This document shows positions 44,261-51,739 of a DNA stretch of 64,000 bases, in pieces (positions within the stretch are counted from its first letter, which is position 1; each line of letters opens with the position of its first letter). Both the position numbers and the translations under genes were made by a program. This DNA is from JBGPHT01 sp041484525 (lineage in GTDB: Bacteria; Acidobacteriota; Terriglobia; Bryobacterales; Bryobacteraceae), in the NCBI GenBank assembly GCA_041484525.1, contig JBGPHT010000007.1, positions 28,537 to 92,536 on the forward strand, given 5' to 3'. A model generated the notes under the pieces. It was not told the DNA's origin and did no database searches. It worked only from the letters and a program-made list of their open reading frames with translations.

Positions 44261-44653
44261 TCACACGCACCCCACCGGCATAGCCCAAGGAGGCCCCGAG
44301 GAGCCCAGACCCTTCCGGTCGAAGGTCTTTCCGGTGGCCTCCTCGATCGCATCCACCACCAGCACCAGGTAGGCATCGAGCGCGCACCGCACCTCGCGGC
44401 GTGATTCGCAGGAACCGTCTGCCGCCCTTTCTGCACAGACCGTGCACACGCCGCGGCGGATGGCTTCGACGTAGTCGCGGATATCGTCGCTTCTTACGGA
44501 CTGGATGGCTTGGGCCACCTGGGGAAAGAGCCGGAACAGCGCGCAACTGGAGGGTTCCTCCAGACTGCACTGGCCGTCAGCGGTGCGTTCGCTGCAAACC
44601 GCGCAAATCCGGTCTCGGACAATGGACTCTAGTTCTTGGAGAGTGCGTTCCAC
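44261..44653 (-). CDS. protein with two tandem CX2C-X8-C-X7-C clusters, cytochrome-operon member
   Basis: The real start is GTG at 44653 (VERTLQELESIVRDRICAVC), preceded by GAGGAGG; the longer open frame upstream is noncoding. The 130-residue product holds two repeats with identical cysteine spacing: Cys17/20/29/37 and Cys70/73/82/90. Each could bind a [4Fe-4S] cluster or zinc. The surrounding sequence (LEEPSSCALFRLFPQVAQAI, then RREVRCALDAYLVLVVDAIE) is duplicated too. No signal peptide is present, so it acts in the cytoplasm. It may be an electron carrier or sensor linked to the cytochrome complex. Confidence 0.75.
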   Translation of the reverse strand: MERTLQELESIVRDRICAVCSERTADGQCSLEEPSSCALFRLFPQVAQAIQSVRSDDIRDYVEAIRRGVCTVCAERAADGSCESRREVRCALDAYLVLVVDAIEEATGKTFDRKGLGSSGPPWAMPVGCV

Positions 44654-44733
44654 GGCTGCGCCTCCTCTTTCCGGAACCGAAGGTTCCAGAATGATAGGAC
44701 TGCACGCCGAAGTCCAGGCCGCAACCGGCCAAA

Positions 44734-45138
44734 CTATTCGGATTTGCAACGTTTGGACCCGGAAGTCCGGTTCGTTGGGGCTATTGGCGCAGGTGCTGCA
44801 CCGGGATTGGGGGAAATCCCACGCAGCGCGGCGGCCATGATGGCGAGCAGCACGGTGTTCAATGGATCCTCTTCCGATACCACCGAGACGATGCCGGCTT
44901 CCCATGCCTGGGCCAGGAGCTGAGGGCCTTTGCGGACGATCAGCACCACCCGCTCCGGGTGGGCGACGGGGCGCGGCAGTCGCGCGAATGCGGACTCGTC
45001 GAGCACCAGCACGCAGTCCCTCGACGCGTCCGGGCTGTCGACCCATCTGACACGCCAGGCGCAGGTGCGGGAAGTCGCATCCTGCACCTGTCGCGCATAC
45101 GCGCTGTCCGCCATCGAAAACTGAACGGTCTGTATCAC
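44734..45138 (-). CDS. small receiver-like protein of unknown function
   Basis: This 134-residue soluble protein has a pattern of strands and helices like a response-regulator receiver fold: WRVRWVDSPD, CVLVLDESAFARLP, PERVVLIVRKGPQLLAQAWE, AGIVSVVSEEDPLNTVLLAI, followed by a proline/alanine tail. The phosphorylated aspartate and the conserved lysine are not convincing, so it would be a pseudo-receiver at most. It starts 3 bp after the monoheme cytochrome stop and 80 bp before the Cys4 protein, inside the operon. Confidence 0.55.
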   Translation of the reverse strand: MIQTVQFSMADSAYARQVQDATSRTCAWRVRWVDSPDASRDCVLVLDESAFARLPRPVAHPERVVLIVRKGPQLLAQAWEAGIVSVVSEEDPLNTVLLAIMAAALRGISPNPGAAPAPIAPTNRTSGSKRCKSE

Positions 45139-45141
45139 TGA

Positions 45142-45360
45142 CTACTTCTTTTCCTGGTAGCCATCCAGGCTCTTGTGTTCCTGGAAGTACTTTCCGGCGT
45201 CCTTCAACTCCTTGGGAGCCTTCTGAGCGTTCACATGGCAATAGTTGCAGGCCTTCTTGGTCTGCTTGGTATATTCCGGCTTGGCGTACGAACCCGTCGC
45301 GCAAATCAACATACCGCCCATCAGAATCGCAGCGGGCAGAATGATTCTTAAGTTCGACAT
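45142..45360 (-). CDS. small monoheme cytochrome c, first gene of the cytochrome operon
   Basis: From ATG at 45360 the 72-residue precursor has a signal peptide (LRIILPAAILMGGMLICATG) and one heme site CNYCH in QTKKACNYCHVNAQKAPKEL. Possible axial ligands are later in YFQEHKSLDG or the methionine-free C-terminus; no distal Met is obvious, so His/His or an open site is likely. It should be a periplasmic shuttle. A sigma-54-type promoter ends about 20 bp upstream, which places this gene first in the operon. Confidence 0.75.
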   Translation of the reverse strand: MSNLRIILPAAILMGGMLICATGSYAKPEYTKQTKKACNYCHVNAQKAPKELKDAGKYFQEHKSLDGYQEKK

Positions 45361-45382
45361 TGGCGCCTCTGGCCGGAAATAG

Positions 45383-45397
45383 GCAATTCCGTCGCCA
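45383..45397 (-). promoter_or_regulatory. sigma-54 promoter of the cytochrome operon
   Basis: On the minus strand TGGCGACGGAATTGC has TGGC and TTGC cores with exactly seven bases between them, the -24/-12 spacing of RpoN promoters (GG-N10-GC). Transcription would start near 45371, 11 bases before the ATG of the monoheme cytochrome. GGGTGCGATACCC (45451-45463), about 80 bp upstream, is a candidate activator site. The divergent sigma-54 activator gene supports the call. Confidence 0.75.
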
Positions 45398-45531
45398 TGC
45401 ACCTTCCCCTGAGTTACTCAATACTTAGACCGCAGGCCCCGCCTTGTAGTGGGTGCGATACCCCCGCATGCGAGACCGCTGGGCCAATTCCCCCAAGCAC
45501 CCGCGCGGTATACTGGGCAAAAGCGGCCTTA

Positions 45532-46881
45532 ATGTCGAAACTCACGCCCGGGTGGCAGCGCACCCGCGTTCTGGAAGCCGTGTTCGACCAGCTTTCCGAC
45601 GCGTTGGTTCTCTACGACCCTGAATTTCGCATCACCGGAGTGAACCGCTCGGCCGAAAAGCTCTTCGGCATGTCGAGCGAGGAGATGCTGGGTAAGCACT
45701 GCCAGGAGGTTTTCAAGTGCGCCGCGTGCGAATCTGTCTGCGGCGTGCTGGCCGGACTCAATCAGGCGCCTTCCGCCCCGCACTCGACCGTCCGGCTGCA
45801 CACCGGCAATGGCATGGAGCGGCTGGTGGTGATGCGGACCACTCAGATGTTCGACGAGGCCGGTCAGCTCGAAGGTGTAGTGGCCACCATCAAGGACATC
45901 ACCGAAGAAGCCGCGCCGCAGAAGCGCGAAGTCATCGCCGAATCGGCCGCCATGCGCGATGTGCTCAACTTCGTGCGCCGCGTGGCCGCGAGTGAGGCCA
46001 CCACTATTCTGCTCGAAGGCGAGAACGGCACCGGCAAGGATTTGATCGCGAAGACCCTGCATTACCAGAGTCTCCGGCAGGCCGAGCCGTTCATCGCCAT
46101 CAACTGTGCCGCCATCCCCGAAACACTGCTCGAAAGCGAGCTGTTCGGCTACGAGAAGGGCGCCTTCACCGACGCGCGCGCCCAGAAGCGCGGCATCTTC
46201 GAGCTGGCCGACAAAGGCACGCTCTTTCTGGACGAAATCGGCGAGATCCCACTGATGCTCCAGGCCAAGCTGCTGCGCGTGCTGGAAGACCAGACCTTCC
46301 GCCGCCTGGGCGGTCTCAAGGACATCCACCTAGACTTGCGTGTGGTGGCCGCCACCAACAAGAATCTGCGCGAAGCCGTGAAAGAAGGCGCCTTCCGCCA
46401 GGACCTCTATTTTCGTCTCAACGTCATCCAGATCCTGATTCCGCCGCTGCGCGAGCGGGCCGACGACATCGTGCCGATGACGAAGTTTTTCATCGAGCAC
46501 TATAACCGAAGATTCAAGCGCAGCATCGAGGGCGTGAGCGACGCCGCGGCGAAGCTGCTGCATTCCCACGACTGGCCGGGAAACGTGCGCGAGTTGCGCA
46601 ACGCCATCGAGCGCGCCATGATCCTCGAGGAGTCGGCCGTGATCACGAGCGCGAGTCTGCCGATCGCCATCACGCGCCCCGAATCGAGCGGCTTTCCGGC
46701 GGCTCCCGCGGCCATCGAAATCGGTGGCGGTCCCGACGGCATGTCGCTCGAAGACAACGAGCGCACCCTGCTGGCCCGGGCACTCGAGAAGACCAACGGC
46801 AATCAGACCCAGGCCGCCCGCCTGCTGCACGTCACCCGCGACACGCTGCGCTACAAGATGAAGAAATTCAATTTGAAGTAG
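45532..46881 (+). CDS. sigma-54-dependent activator with Cys-rich PAS sensor domain
   Basis: I start at MSKLTPGWQRTRVLEAVFDQ (ATG 45532), giving 449 residues. A PAS domain (~12-125) contains a cysteine cluster Cys57/63/66/70 in HCQEVFKCAACESVC. The AAA+ domain has Walker A GENGTGKD (163-170), the sigma-54 loop as GAFTDA (210-215), Walker B GTLFLDEIGE and WPGNVRELRNAIERAM. A Fis-type HTH closes it (NGNQTQAARLLHVTRDTLRY). There is no receiver domain, so activation is by direct sensing, probably redox through the cysteines. It is divergent from the cytochrome operon and a sigma-54 promoter lies between. Confidence 0.9.
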   Translation: MSKLTPGWQRTRVLEAVFDQLSDALVLYDPEFRITGVNRSAEKLFGMSSEEMLGKHCQEVFKCAACESVCGVLAGLNQAPSAPHSTVRLHTGNGMERLVVMRTTQMFDEAGQLEGVVATIKDITEEAAPQKREVIAESAAMRDVLNFVRRVAASEATTILLEGENGTGKDLIAKTLHYQSLRQAEPFIAINCAAIPETLLESELFGYEKGAFTDARAQKRGIFELADKGTLFLDEIGEIPLMLQAKLLRVLEDQTFRRLGGLKDIHLDLRVVAATNKNLREAVKEGAFRQDLYFRLNVIQILIPPLRERADDIVPMTKFFIEHYNRRFKRSIEGVSDAAAKLLHSHDWPGNVRELRNAIERAMILEESAVITSASLPIAITRPESSGFPAAPAAIEIGGGPDGMSLEDNERTLLARALEKTNGNQTQAARLLHVTRDTLRYKMKKFNLK

Positions 46882-47830
46882 CCTTCAGCGCCGGCACAAA
46901 CATGATCCGCGGCTCGGCTGCACCCGCGTCCAGCAGCCATAACGGCTCTGCACCGGCCTCGTTCAGCCGGAACAGATTGCCCATGCGCGCCAGACCGCCC
47001 GGGGCGCAATCGCAGGCGAGATCGCTGCGCGCGCCGCTCTCCAGGTCGAAGAGGGAAACGCCGCGCGCGCCGGCGCTTGCCAGCAACAACTTCCTGCCGT
47101 CGGCCGAAAACGACAGCCCGGCGGGGGACCGGATGGAATCGTCCGCCACTGCGATCGGCTGCAGCATGGCATTTCCTGCGGCGTCCCGAATCAGCACCAC
47201 GCCCGCACCCGCGTCGACCACGGCCGCGTCATGATTGCCGGGAGCGAAAGCCGCCAGGGCGCCATCCGCCGCCTCGAGCAGCGCGCGGTTGTCGCCCGCA
47301 TTGCTCAGCAGCCGCATGGATCCGCCGGCCGCGAACATCAGATACGCGCCATCATCGCTGAGGGCGAGCGCGCCGGGAGCGGAGTACGCCGTCAGATCGA
47401 AGGAAGCGCCCAGCGCCGGTGCGTCCGGCAGGCCCGCGACCGTCCGCACCATGCCGCCCGCATATAGCGCCGCCGCCCGGCCCGACGGGCTGTACACGAT
47501 ACGCTCGGGCGCCATCGAAAGTCCGTCAACCGTGCGGTCTGCGGCAGCCGCGGTGTTCAGGCGAAGCACGTGCACCACGCCATCCGCCGCGACCACGATG
47601 GCGGCATCCTGCGCGGGCGCGATCGAAGCGAGTTTGAGGTCGTAGCCGGATTCGACGGGATCGCCCATCAGCGACGCGCCCGGAATTCCCAGAATCGGCC
47701 GCAGCCGGCCCGCCCCGCGGTCGTATACGAAGCCCGATACCGGCCCCGCCACACGCGCCTGCGCAAATAAGCCGGTCGCCGCCAGCCCTGCGAAAACCCC
47801 TGCGAAAGCTAAGATCCGAAGTGCGCGCAT
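46868..47830 (-). CDS. secreted beta-propeller-like protein
   Basis: From ATG 47830 (MRALRILAFAGVFAGLAATG) the 320-residue protein has a signal peptide and repeated blade-like strands of YVTN/WD40 character: AAIVVAADGVVHVLRLN, RIVYSPSGRAAALYAGG, GALALSDDGAYLMFAAGG, AGLSFSADGRKLLLASAG, GNLFRLNEAGAEPLWLLD. It is probably a periplasmic or surface protein; no active site is seen. It converges on the sigma-54 activator with a 14-bp overlap and lies 10 bp after the Ig-like gene, so those two are one unit. Confidence 0.65.
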   Translation of the reverse strand: MRALRILAFAGVFAGLAATGLFAQARVAGPVSGFVYDRGAGRLRPILGIPGASLMGDPVESGYDLKLASIAPAQDAAIVVAADGVVHVLRLNTAAAADRTVDGLSMAPERIVYSPSGRAAALYAGGMVRTVAGLPDAPALGASFDLTAYSAPGALALSDDGAYLMFAAGGSMRLLSNAGDNRALLEAADGALAAFAPGNHDAAVVDAGAGVVLIRDAAGNAMLQPIAVADDSIRSPAGLSFSADGRKLLLASAGARGVSLFDLESGARSDLACDCAPGGLARMGNLFRLNEAGAEPLWLLDAGAAEPRIMFVPALKATSN

Positions 47831-47840
47831 CGTCAATCTC

Positions 47841-48437
47841 CTAGCGGGGCGGCCCGACGGTGCCGGTACCCGGCGTAATCGTAATGACCGAAGGCGGTGC
47901 CGGGGTGGCGCCGTTATTGCCCGTGTGTGTGGCCGCGTAGTATCCGCCGGCCACCGCCGCGCCCGCAGCGGCAGCGATGATGGCAATCAGCTTGGTGGCA
48001 GAAAGGCCGGCCGCAGCCCCGGCGACGCCCGCCACCACCGCATTGGTCTGCGAGATGCTGGTGCTGGCCGTGCGCCCGTTGGATGAAGCGTTCACGCGGA
48101 TCTCATAATTCCCCTGCACGTTGTTGGGCCGCAATCCACGCGCCACCGCCTGCCCCTTGGCGTCCGTCGTGGTGGTCAGGGTTGTAGCGCCGTTGGGAAA
48201 CGTTCCGCCCGCACCCCGCGCCGGCAGTGTGAATACCACGATGGCTCCGGCGACCGGCCGATGGTTCTCATCCTCCACCTGCACGATCGGTTCCCGCGCC
48301 GTCCGCTGGCGGATGTTGTTGATGGCGCCGTCGCCCTCGACGATCGCCAGGAACAGCTTGGGCGCGGTATCCTGCGCCGCGAGCGGTGCGGCCGGCATCG
48401 CCAGCACCGCCGCCAGGAACGTCGAAAGGTAGCGCAT
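47841..48437 (-). CDS. secreted protein with a Big_1-type Ig-like domain
   Basis: From ATG 48437 (MRYLSTFLAAVLAMPAAPLA) the 198-residue protein has a signal peptide and an Ig-like module (REPIVQVEDENHRPVAGAIV, TTTDAKGQAVARGLRPN, GNYEIRVNASSNGRTAS) of the invasin/Big_1 kind. A hydrophobic alanine/glycine helix follows (AVVAGVAGAAAGLSATKLIA and IAAAAGAAVAGGYYAA), which may be a membrane anchor, and a proline/threonine-rich end. It is probably anchored in the envelope with the Ig domain outside. It precedes the propeller gene by 10 bp. Confidence 0.65.
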   Translation of the reverse strand: MRYLSTFLAAVLAMPAAPLAAQDTAPKLFLAIVEGDGAINNIRQRTAREPIVQVEDENHRPVAGAIVVFTLPARGAGGTFPNGATTLTTTTDAKGQAVARGLRPNNVQGNYEIRVNASSNGRTASTSISQTNAVVAGVAGAAAGLSATKLIAIIAAAAGAAVAGGYYAATHTGNNGATPAPPSVITITPGTGTVGPPR

Positions 48438-48637
48438 AGGAGCCTCTGAGTTTCCCATTATGGACTCTGCCTCCCCGAAACACAAACGCCTCGGGACGTG
48501 ACGTCTGCGCGGTGCTGGTTCTCTCTCTTCACCTGCCCATGGTTTACACCAGGTTTCCGTTCTGATAGATTATTTGGGTGTAGATAGTAAGCGCCCTAAC
48601 CGAAACACAGTAGAGATTCAGGTTCAGGCAGAACGCT
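48438..48637. other. intergenic, no gene recognised
   Basis: The stretch holds the presumed promoter of the Ig-like gene and the truncated upstream edge of a TonB-receptor fragment. No element beyond AT-rich patches near 48560-48590 is visible. Confidence 0.4.
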
Positions 48638-48826
48638 CGCATAGACTTCGATCTTCTGGCCGGCCAGGTCTCCGAAGCCGTGGACGTCTCGGCCAACGCC
48701 CCGATCGAAAACAAGCGGATCGTCGAGCTGCCGTTGAACGGACGCAACTACCTGCAACTGGTGTGGCTGTCGCCGAATGTCAGTTATGGCTTCGGCAGCG
48801 CCGGCCAGGCCGGCCACCAAGGAGCA
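48638..48826 (+). pseudogene. TonB-dependent receptor internal fragment
   Basis: The frame reads [20 protein letters not shown], then [20 protein letters not shown] and [16 protein letters not shown]. This is the join of a carboxypeptidase-regulatory domain to the plug of an Oar-type TonB-dependent receptor. It has no start and ends abruptly where DUF1552 sequence begins in another frame. About 60 codons of a protein that would normally exceed 1000 residues remain. Confidence 0.75.
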
Positions 48827-49634
48827 TCTATCCGGCGCGGACTCTCGACCAGTTGGCCGGTGACGGCAAGGGCCGCAAGCTCGACCGCAGCATTCTCGAC
48901 GCGGTGCTTGACGAAGCGCACACGCTGCAGCCTAAAGTCAGCATCGGCGACCGCAAGAAGCTGGATGAATACCTGGAGTCCGTCCGCGACATCGAGAAGC
49001 GCATCGATCACGCTTCGAAGCAGGAGCGTCTGGAAGGCTGGCGTCCGGCGATCCAACAGCCGAATATGCCGCGCCCGGCCGGCGAGATCCCGCAGAACGT
49101 TCCGGATCACATGAAATTGATGCTGGATCTGACCGTGCTTGCGTTCCAGATGGACAAGACGCGCGTAGTCACCCTGATGCTCAACAACGACCTCTCGCAA
49201 ATGAACTTCAAGTTCCTGGAGGGCGTGCGGGGAGCCCTGCATCTCGACCTGACGCACAACGGCAAGGCGCCGGAGCTGGAGGCGATGTACCTGAAGACCA
49301 ACCAATTCCACATGCAGCAATTCACCTACCTGGTGAAGCGGTTGAAGGCGTCGACGAAGGCGGACAGTCGCTGCTCGATAACTCGATGCTGATGCTGGGA
49401 TCGAGCCTGTTCGATGGCGACGCGCATAGCGCCGAGCAGTTGCCGATCGTGCTGGCAGGCCGCGTCGGCGGCGCCATGCAGACCGGCCGCGTGCTGGACT
49501 ATATGGATAAGGGCAACGACAATCGGCGCGCGTGCAGCCTTTACCTGTCGCTGATGGACAGGATGGGCGTCCACCTGGATCGTTTCGGCGATACCGAGAA
49601 ACCGCTGGACGGCCTGTGGTCGAGCGCGGCGTGA
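48827..49634 (+). pseudogene. DUF1552 gene, C-terminal part with one frameshift
   Basis: Frame one gives [40 protein letters not shown], and [21 protein letters not shown] one-base loss near 49355 (S-T then [10 protein letters not shown] in the next frame) leads to [20 protein letters not shown] and ends at 49634. DUF1552 proteins, common in Planctomycetes and Acidobacteria, usually pair with DUF1588/1592 cytochrome-type genes and are ~400-450 residues. Here the N-terminal third is missing and replaced by the TonB fragment. It is not functional as read. Confidence 0.75.
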
Positions 49635-49669
49635 AGACGTGCCCATGCCGAATAGGCTAGATTAGGACC

Positions 49670-49885
49670 ATGGACCGGATCGAGGTCAACCCGGAAATCT
49701 GCAGCGGCAAGCCGGTGATTCGTGGAACCCGTATTATGGTTCGCAACATTCTTGGGATGATTGCGGGCGGATACACCATGGACCAGGTGCTCGCGAGTTA
49801 CCCCGATCTCACGCGTGAGGATGTGGCGGCAACGCTCGAATATGCGGCCCGAGTGGTGGATGAAGAGCAGGTCATTTCGCGCTGA
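49670..49885 (+). CDS. DUF433 antitoxin-like protein
   Basis: This 71-residue protein is a single DUF433 domain, starting MDRIEVNPEICSGKPVIRGT and containing MVRNILGMIAGGYTMDQVLA and the winged-helix-like end LEYAARVVDEEQVIS. DUF433 proteins act as antitoxins of DUF5615 PIN-like toxins. Such a toxin-like gene follows at 49906, but on the opposite strand, tail to tail, rather than in an operon. The open frame is complete and short as is usual for the family. Confidence 0.85.
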   Translation: MDRIEVNPEICSGKPVIRGTRIMVRNILGMIAGGYTMDQVLASYPDLTREDVAATLEYAARVVDEEQVISR

Positions 49886-49905
49886 GCTTTTGGCTGGGCT
49901 CGCTA

Positions 49906-50283
49906 TTATCCATGCCGCGCAGACCGGCGTATGCGGATATTCTCGTTATCGATGATGATGAGGCTTCCCACGAGTGTTTCATCATCTGTCTCGGCCAATA
50001 ACCGATCTAGGGCTCGCTCTGTCTGTTCAATTGTCGTCGGCCACACTTTCAGCCGAATCACACCAGCGTGGCTCCCGAGCGGAAACATCCGGGCATCCGC
50101 GAAGTCCTCATCAAAGGTGAGTATGATCGCCGAATGCTCCTGCACCCAATTGAAAATCGCCGTGTCGGCCGCACCTCGCAATCCCACATCCGGTACATGA
50201 AGGACATCCCACCCGGGCCGCAGTGTTCGAATATGCCCGCAAATCTGGAGCGGTATGTTCTGATCGACGATGATACGGATCAC
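49906..50283 (-). CDS. DUF5615 PIN-like toxin
   Basis: The 125-residue protein has the reduced PIN fold of the DUF5615 (Mut7-C-like) family: MIRIIVDQNIPLQICGHIRT with Asp7 as first acidic residue, VPDVGLRGAADTAIFNWVQE, and AIILTFDEDFADARMFPLGS with DEDF. These acidic residues fit a metal-dependent RNase site. It converges with the DUF433 gene, leaving 20 bp between stops, and its start is 7 bp after the thyX-like stop. Lone minus-strand transcription from within the thyX transcript is possible. Confidence 0.8.
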   Translation of the reverse strand: MIRIIVDQNIPLQICGHIRTLRPGWDVLHVPDVGLRGAADTAIFNWVQEHSAIILTFDEDFADARMFPLGSHAGVIRLKVWPTTIEQTERALDRLLAETDDETLVGSLIIIDNENIRIRRSARHG

Positions 50284-50290
50284 ATGCCCT

Positions 50291-51721
50291 CTACCGCCTC
50301 AGCGGATCTTCCACCCATGGCGGCGTCGCCTGGATCAGCCTGCCCAGCTCCGGCTCCAGTTGCTCCATCTTGCACTTCATCTCCCAGGCGATTTCCCGGT
50401 AGCTGAAGTGGCCCTTTACACCGCTGCGCAGGCGCGAGATGTACTCGGCCTCGGCGAAATCCATCTTGAAGAGAAACCGCGAGCGTGCGCCGAAAGGCAG
50501 CAGATAATGTGCGCCCGGCATGGGCAGCCGGCGCATGGCGTCGAAGGCGGCGCCCATGGCGGCATCGTAGACCTCTGTTGCGCCGGCGTCAGCCAACAGC
50601 TTCGGCGTGTCGTATCCGAGATTTCCGGAATACGCCTGCCGGAATTTCTGGCAGCGCCGGTGGCGGTGCAGATCGCGATAGGCGCCGACGTCGATCGCGA
50701 GATCGTAGGCATAGAGGCCGCCGCGGAAGCCTGCCAGGATCTCGTCGCGCCGCGTGCGCGAGCCGAGCGCTACGTCGATCGGTTCGGCGCGCTGCCGGTC
50801 GCTCCATCCGCAGGCCATCTCGTATAACTCGCGGAACGGCCGGTCCGTCACCGAATACAGCAGCGTGGCGGCAATGTCCGCGGGCACGTGCGTGGGCCGC
50901 AGCAGGTCGACGCGCTCCGCAGCGCCACCGGCGGGCGCGGGCAGGTTCTGGTCCGCCCAGCGCTTCAGGTCGTCGCGCGAGCGCACGGCGTGTTCATCGG
51001 CATCGGCGTGGCGCGCGAGAGTCGGTGCCAGCGGCTCGGATCGGGCGTCCGGATCCCAGCGGCAATCCGGCTCCTCGGCGCAGGCGCGCGCCAACTCGTC
51101 ACCCAGATCCCGCAGTTCGGCATACTCGGAGGCCTTCAACCGGCGGATCTGTTTCTCGAGAGTGCGGATGCTACCTACCTGCCCGACGTTCGTCGGCACG
51201 CCCCAGAAGAGCAGGTAGCGCGCCACGTCGAACGCGCGCGCCGCGATGTTCCGCTGGTAAGCCTCGGGCTTCATGTCGTCCGGCTTGGGAAGCTGCGCGG
51301 CCAGGCATGCGGACGCCATCCGGTTCACCTGGCCGTAAGCCTCGAGCAGCGCCGCGCCCGCGGCCTGGTACGCCACGGCATCCCCGACCGCCAGCTCCGG
51401 CGGCGTCACAAAACCGGAACGCGAAAAATCCTGGTAGCGGGACGACTTGGCCTGCCCGTCCCACAGCGGCTCTTCTTCGATTTCCGTGGCCGCCAGTTCG
51501 GAGATTCCTTCGAAGCAGATGACGGTGTGGCCCAGGTCCGCGATGGATGCGTGGCCGTATTGGAAATAGAAACTCTCCAGAAATTTTTGCGAGTCATGGG
51601 TGCGCACCCACTCGATGGAATCGCGGATGGAATCGGGGGAACGGCTGTAGCGAGCCAGCGCGTAGGCGCTCTTTTCGGGCGGCATGGGCGCCACCGTGAT
51701 GACGCGTTTCGTGGGAGTCAA
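50291..51721 (-). CDS. FAD-dependent thymidylate synthase-like protein (double ThyX domain)
   Basis: At about 476 residues it is twice the usual ThyX length. The N-terminal half has KFLESFYFQYGHASIADLGH and AKSSRYQDFSRSGFV. The C-terminal half has AYRDLHRHRRCQKFRQAYSG and ADAGATEVYDAAMGAAFD. The canonical RHRxxSxNexSxR motif is split and partly altered in both halves, so true methylation of dUMP is not certain; the long form is often annotated as thymidylate synthase. I use TTG 51721; further upstream it would run into dut. The next best start is ATG at MPPEKSAYALARYSRS. Confidence 0.75.
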   Translation of the reverse strand: MTPTKRVITVAPMPPEKSAYALARYSRSPDSIRDSIEWVRTHDSQKFLESFYFQYGHASIADLGHTVICFEGISELAATEIEEEPLWDGQAKSSRYQDFSRSGFVTPPELAVGDAVAYQAAGAALLEAYGQVNRMASACLAAQLPKPDDMKPEAYQRNIAARAFDVARYLLFWGVPTNVGQVGSIRTLEKQIRRLKASEYAELRDLGDELARACAEEPDCRWDPDARSEPLAPTLARHADADEHAVRSRDDLKRWADQNLPAPAGGAAERVDLLRPTHVPADIAATLLYSVTDRPFRELYEMACGWSDRQRAEPIDVALGSRTRRDEILAGFRGGLYAYDLAIDVGAYRDLHRHRRCQKFRQAYSGNLGYDTPKLLADAGATEVYDAAMGAAFDAMRRLPMPGAHYLLPFGARSRFLFKMDFAEAEYISRLRSGVKGHFSYREIAWEMKCKMEQLEPELGRLIQATPPWVEDPLRR

Positions 51722-51739
51722 GACGCTATGATAACGGGA

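Noticed and set aside
44654..45421. 256-codon N-terminal extension of the Cys4-repeat protein
   Set aside because: The extension covers two other genes in the wrong frame and reads as low-quality sequence; GTG 44653 has a strong GAGGAGG site.
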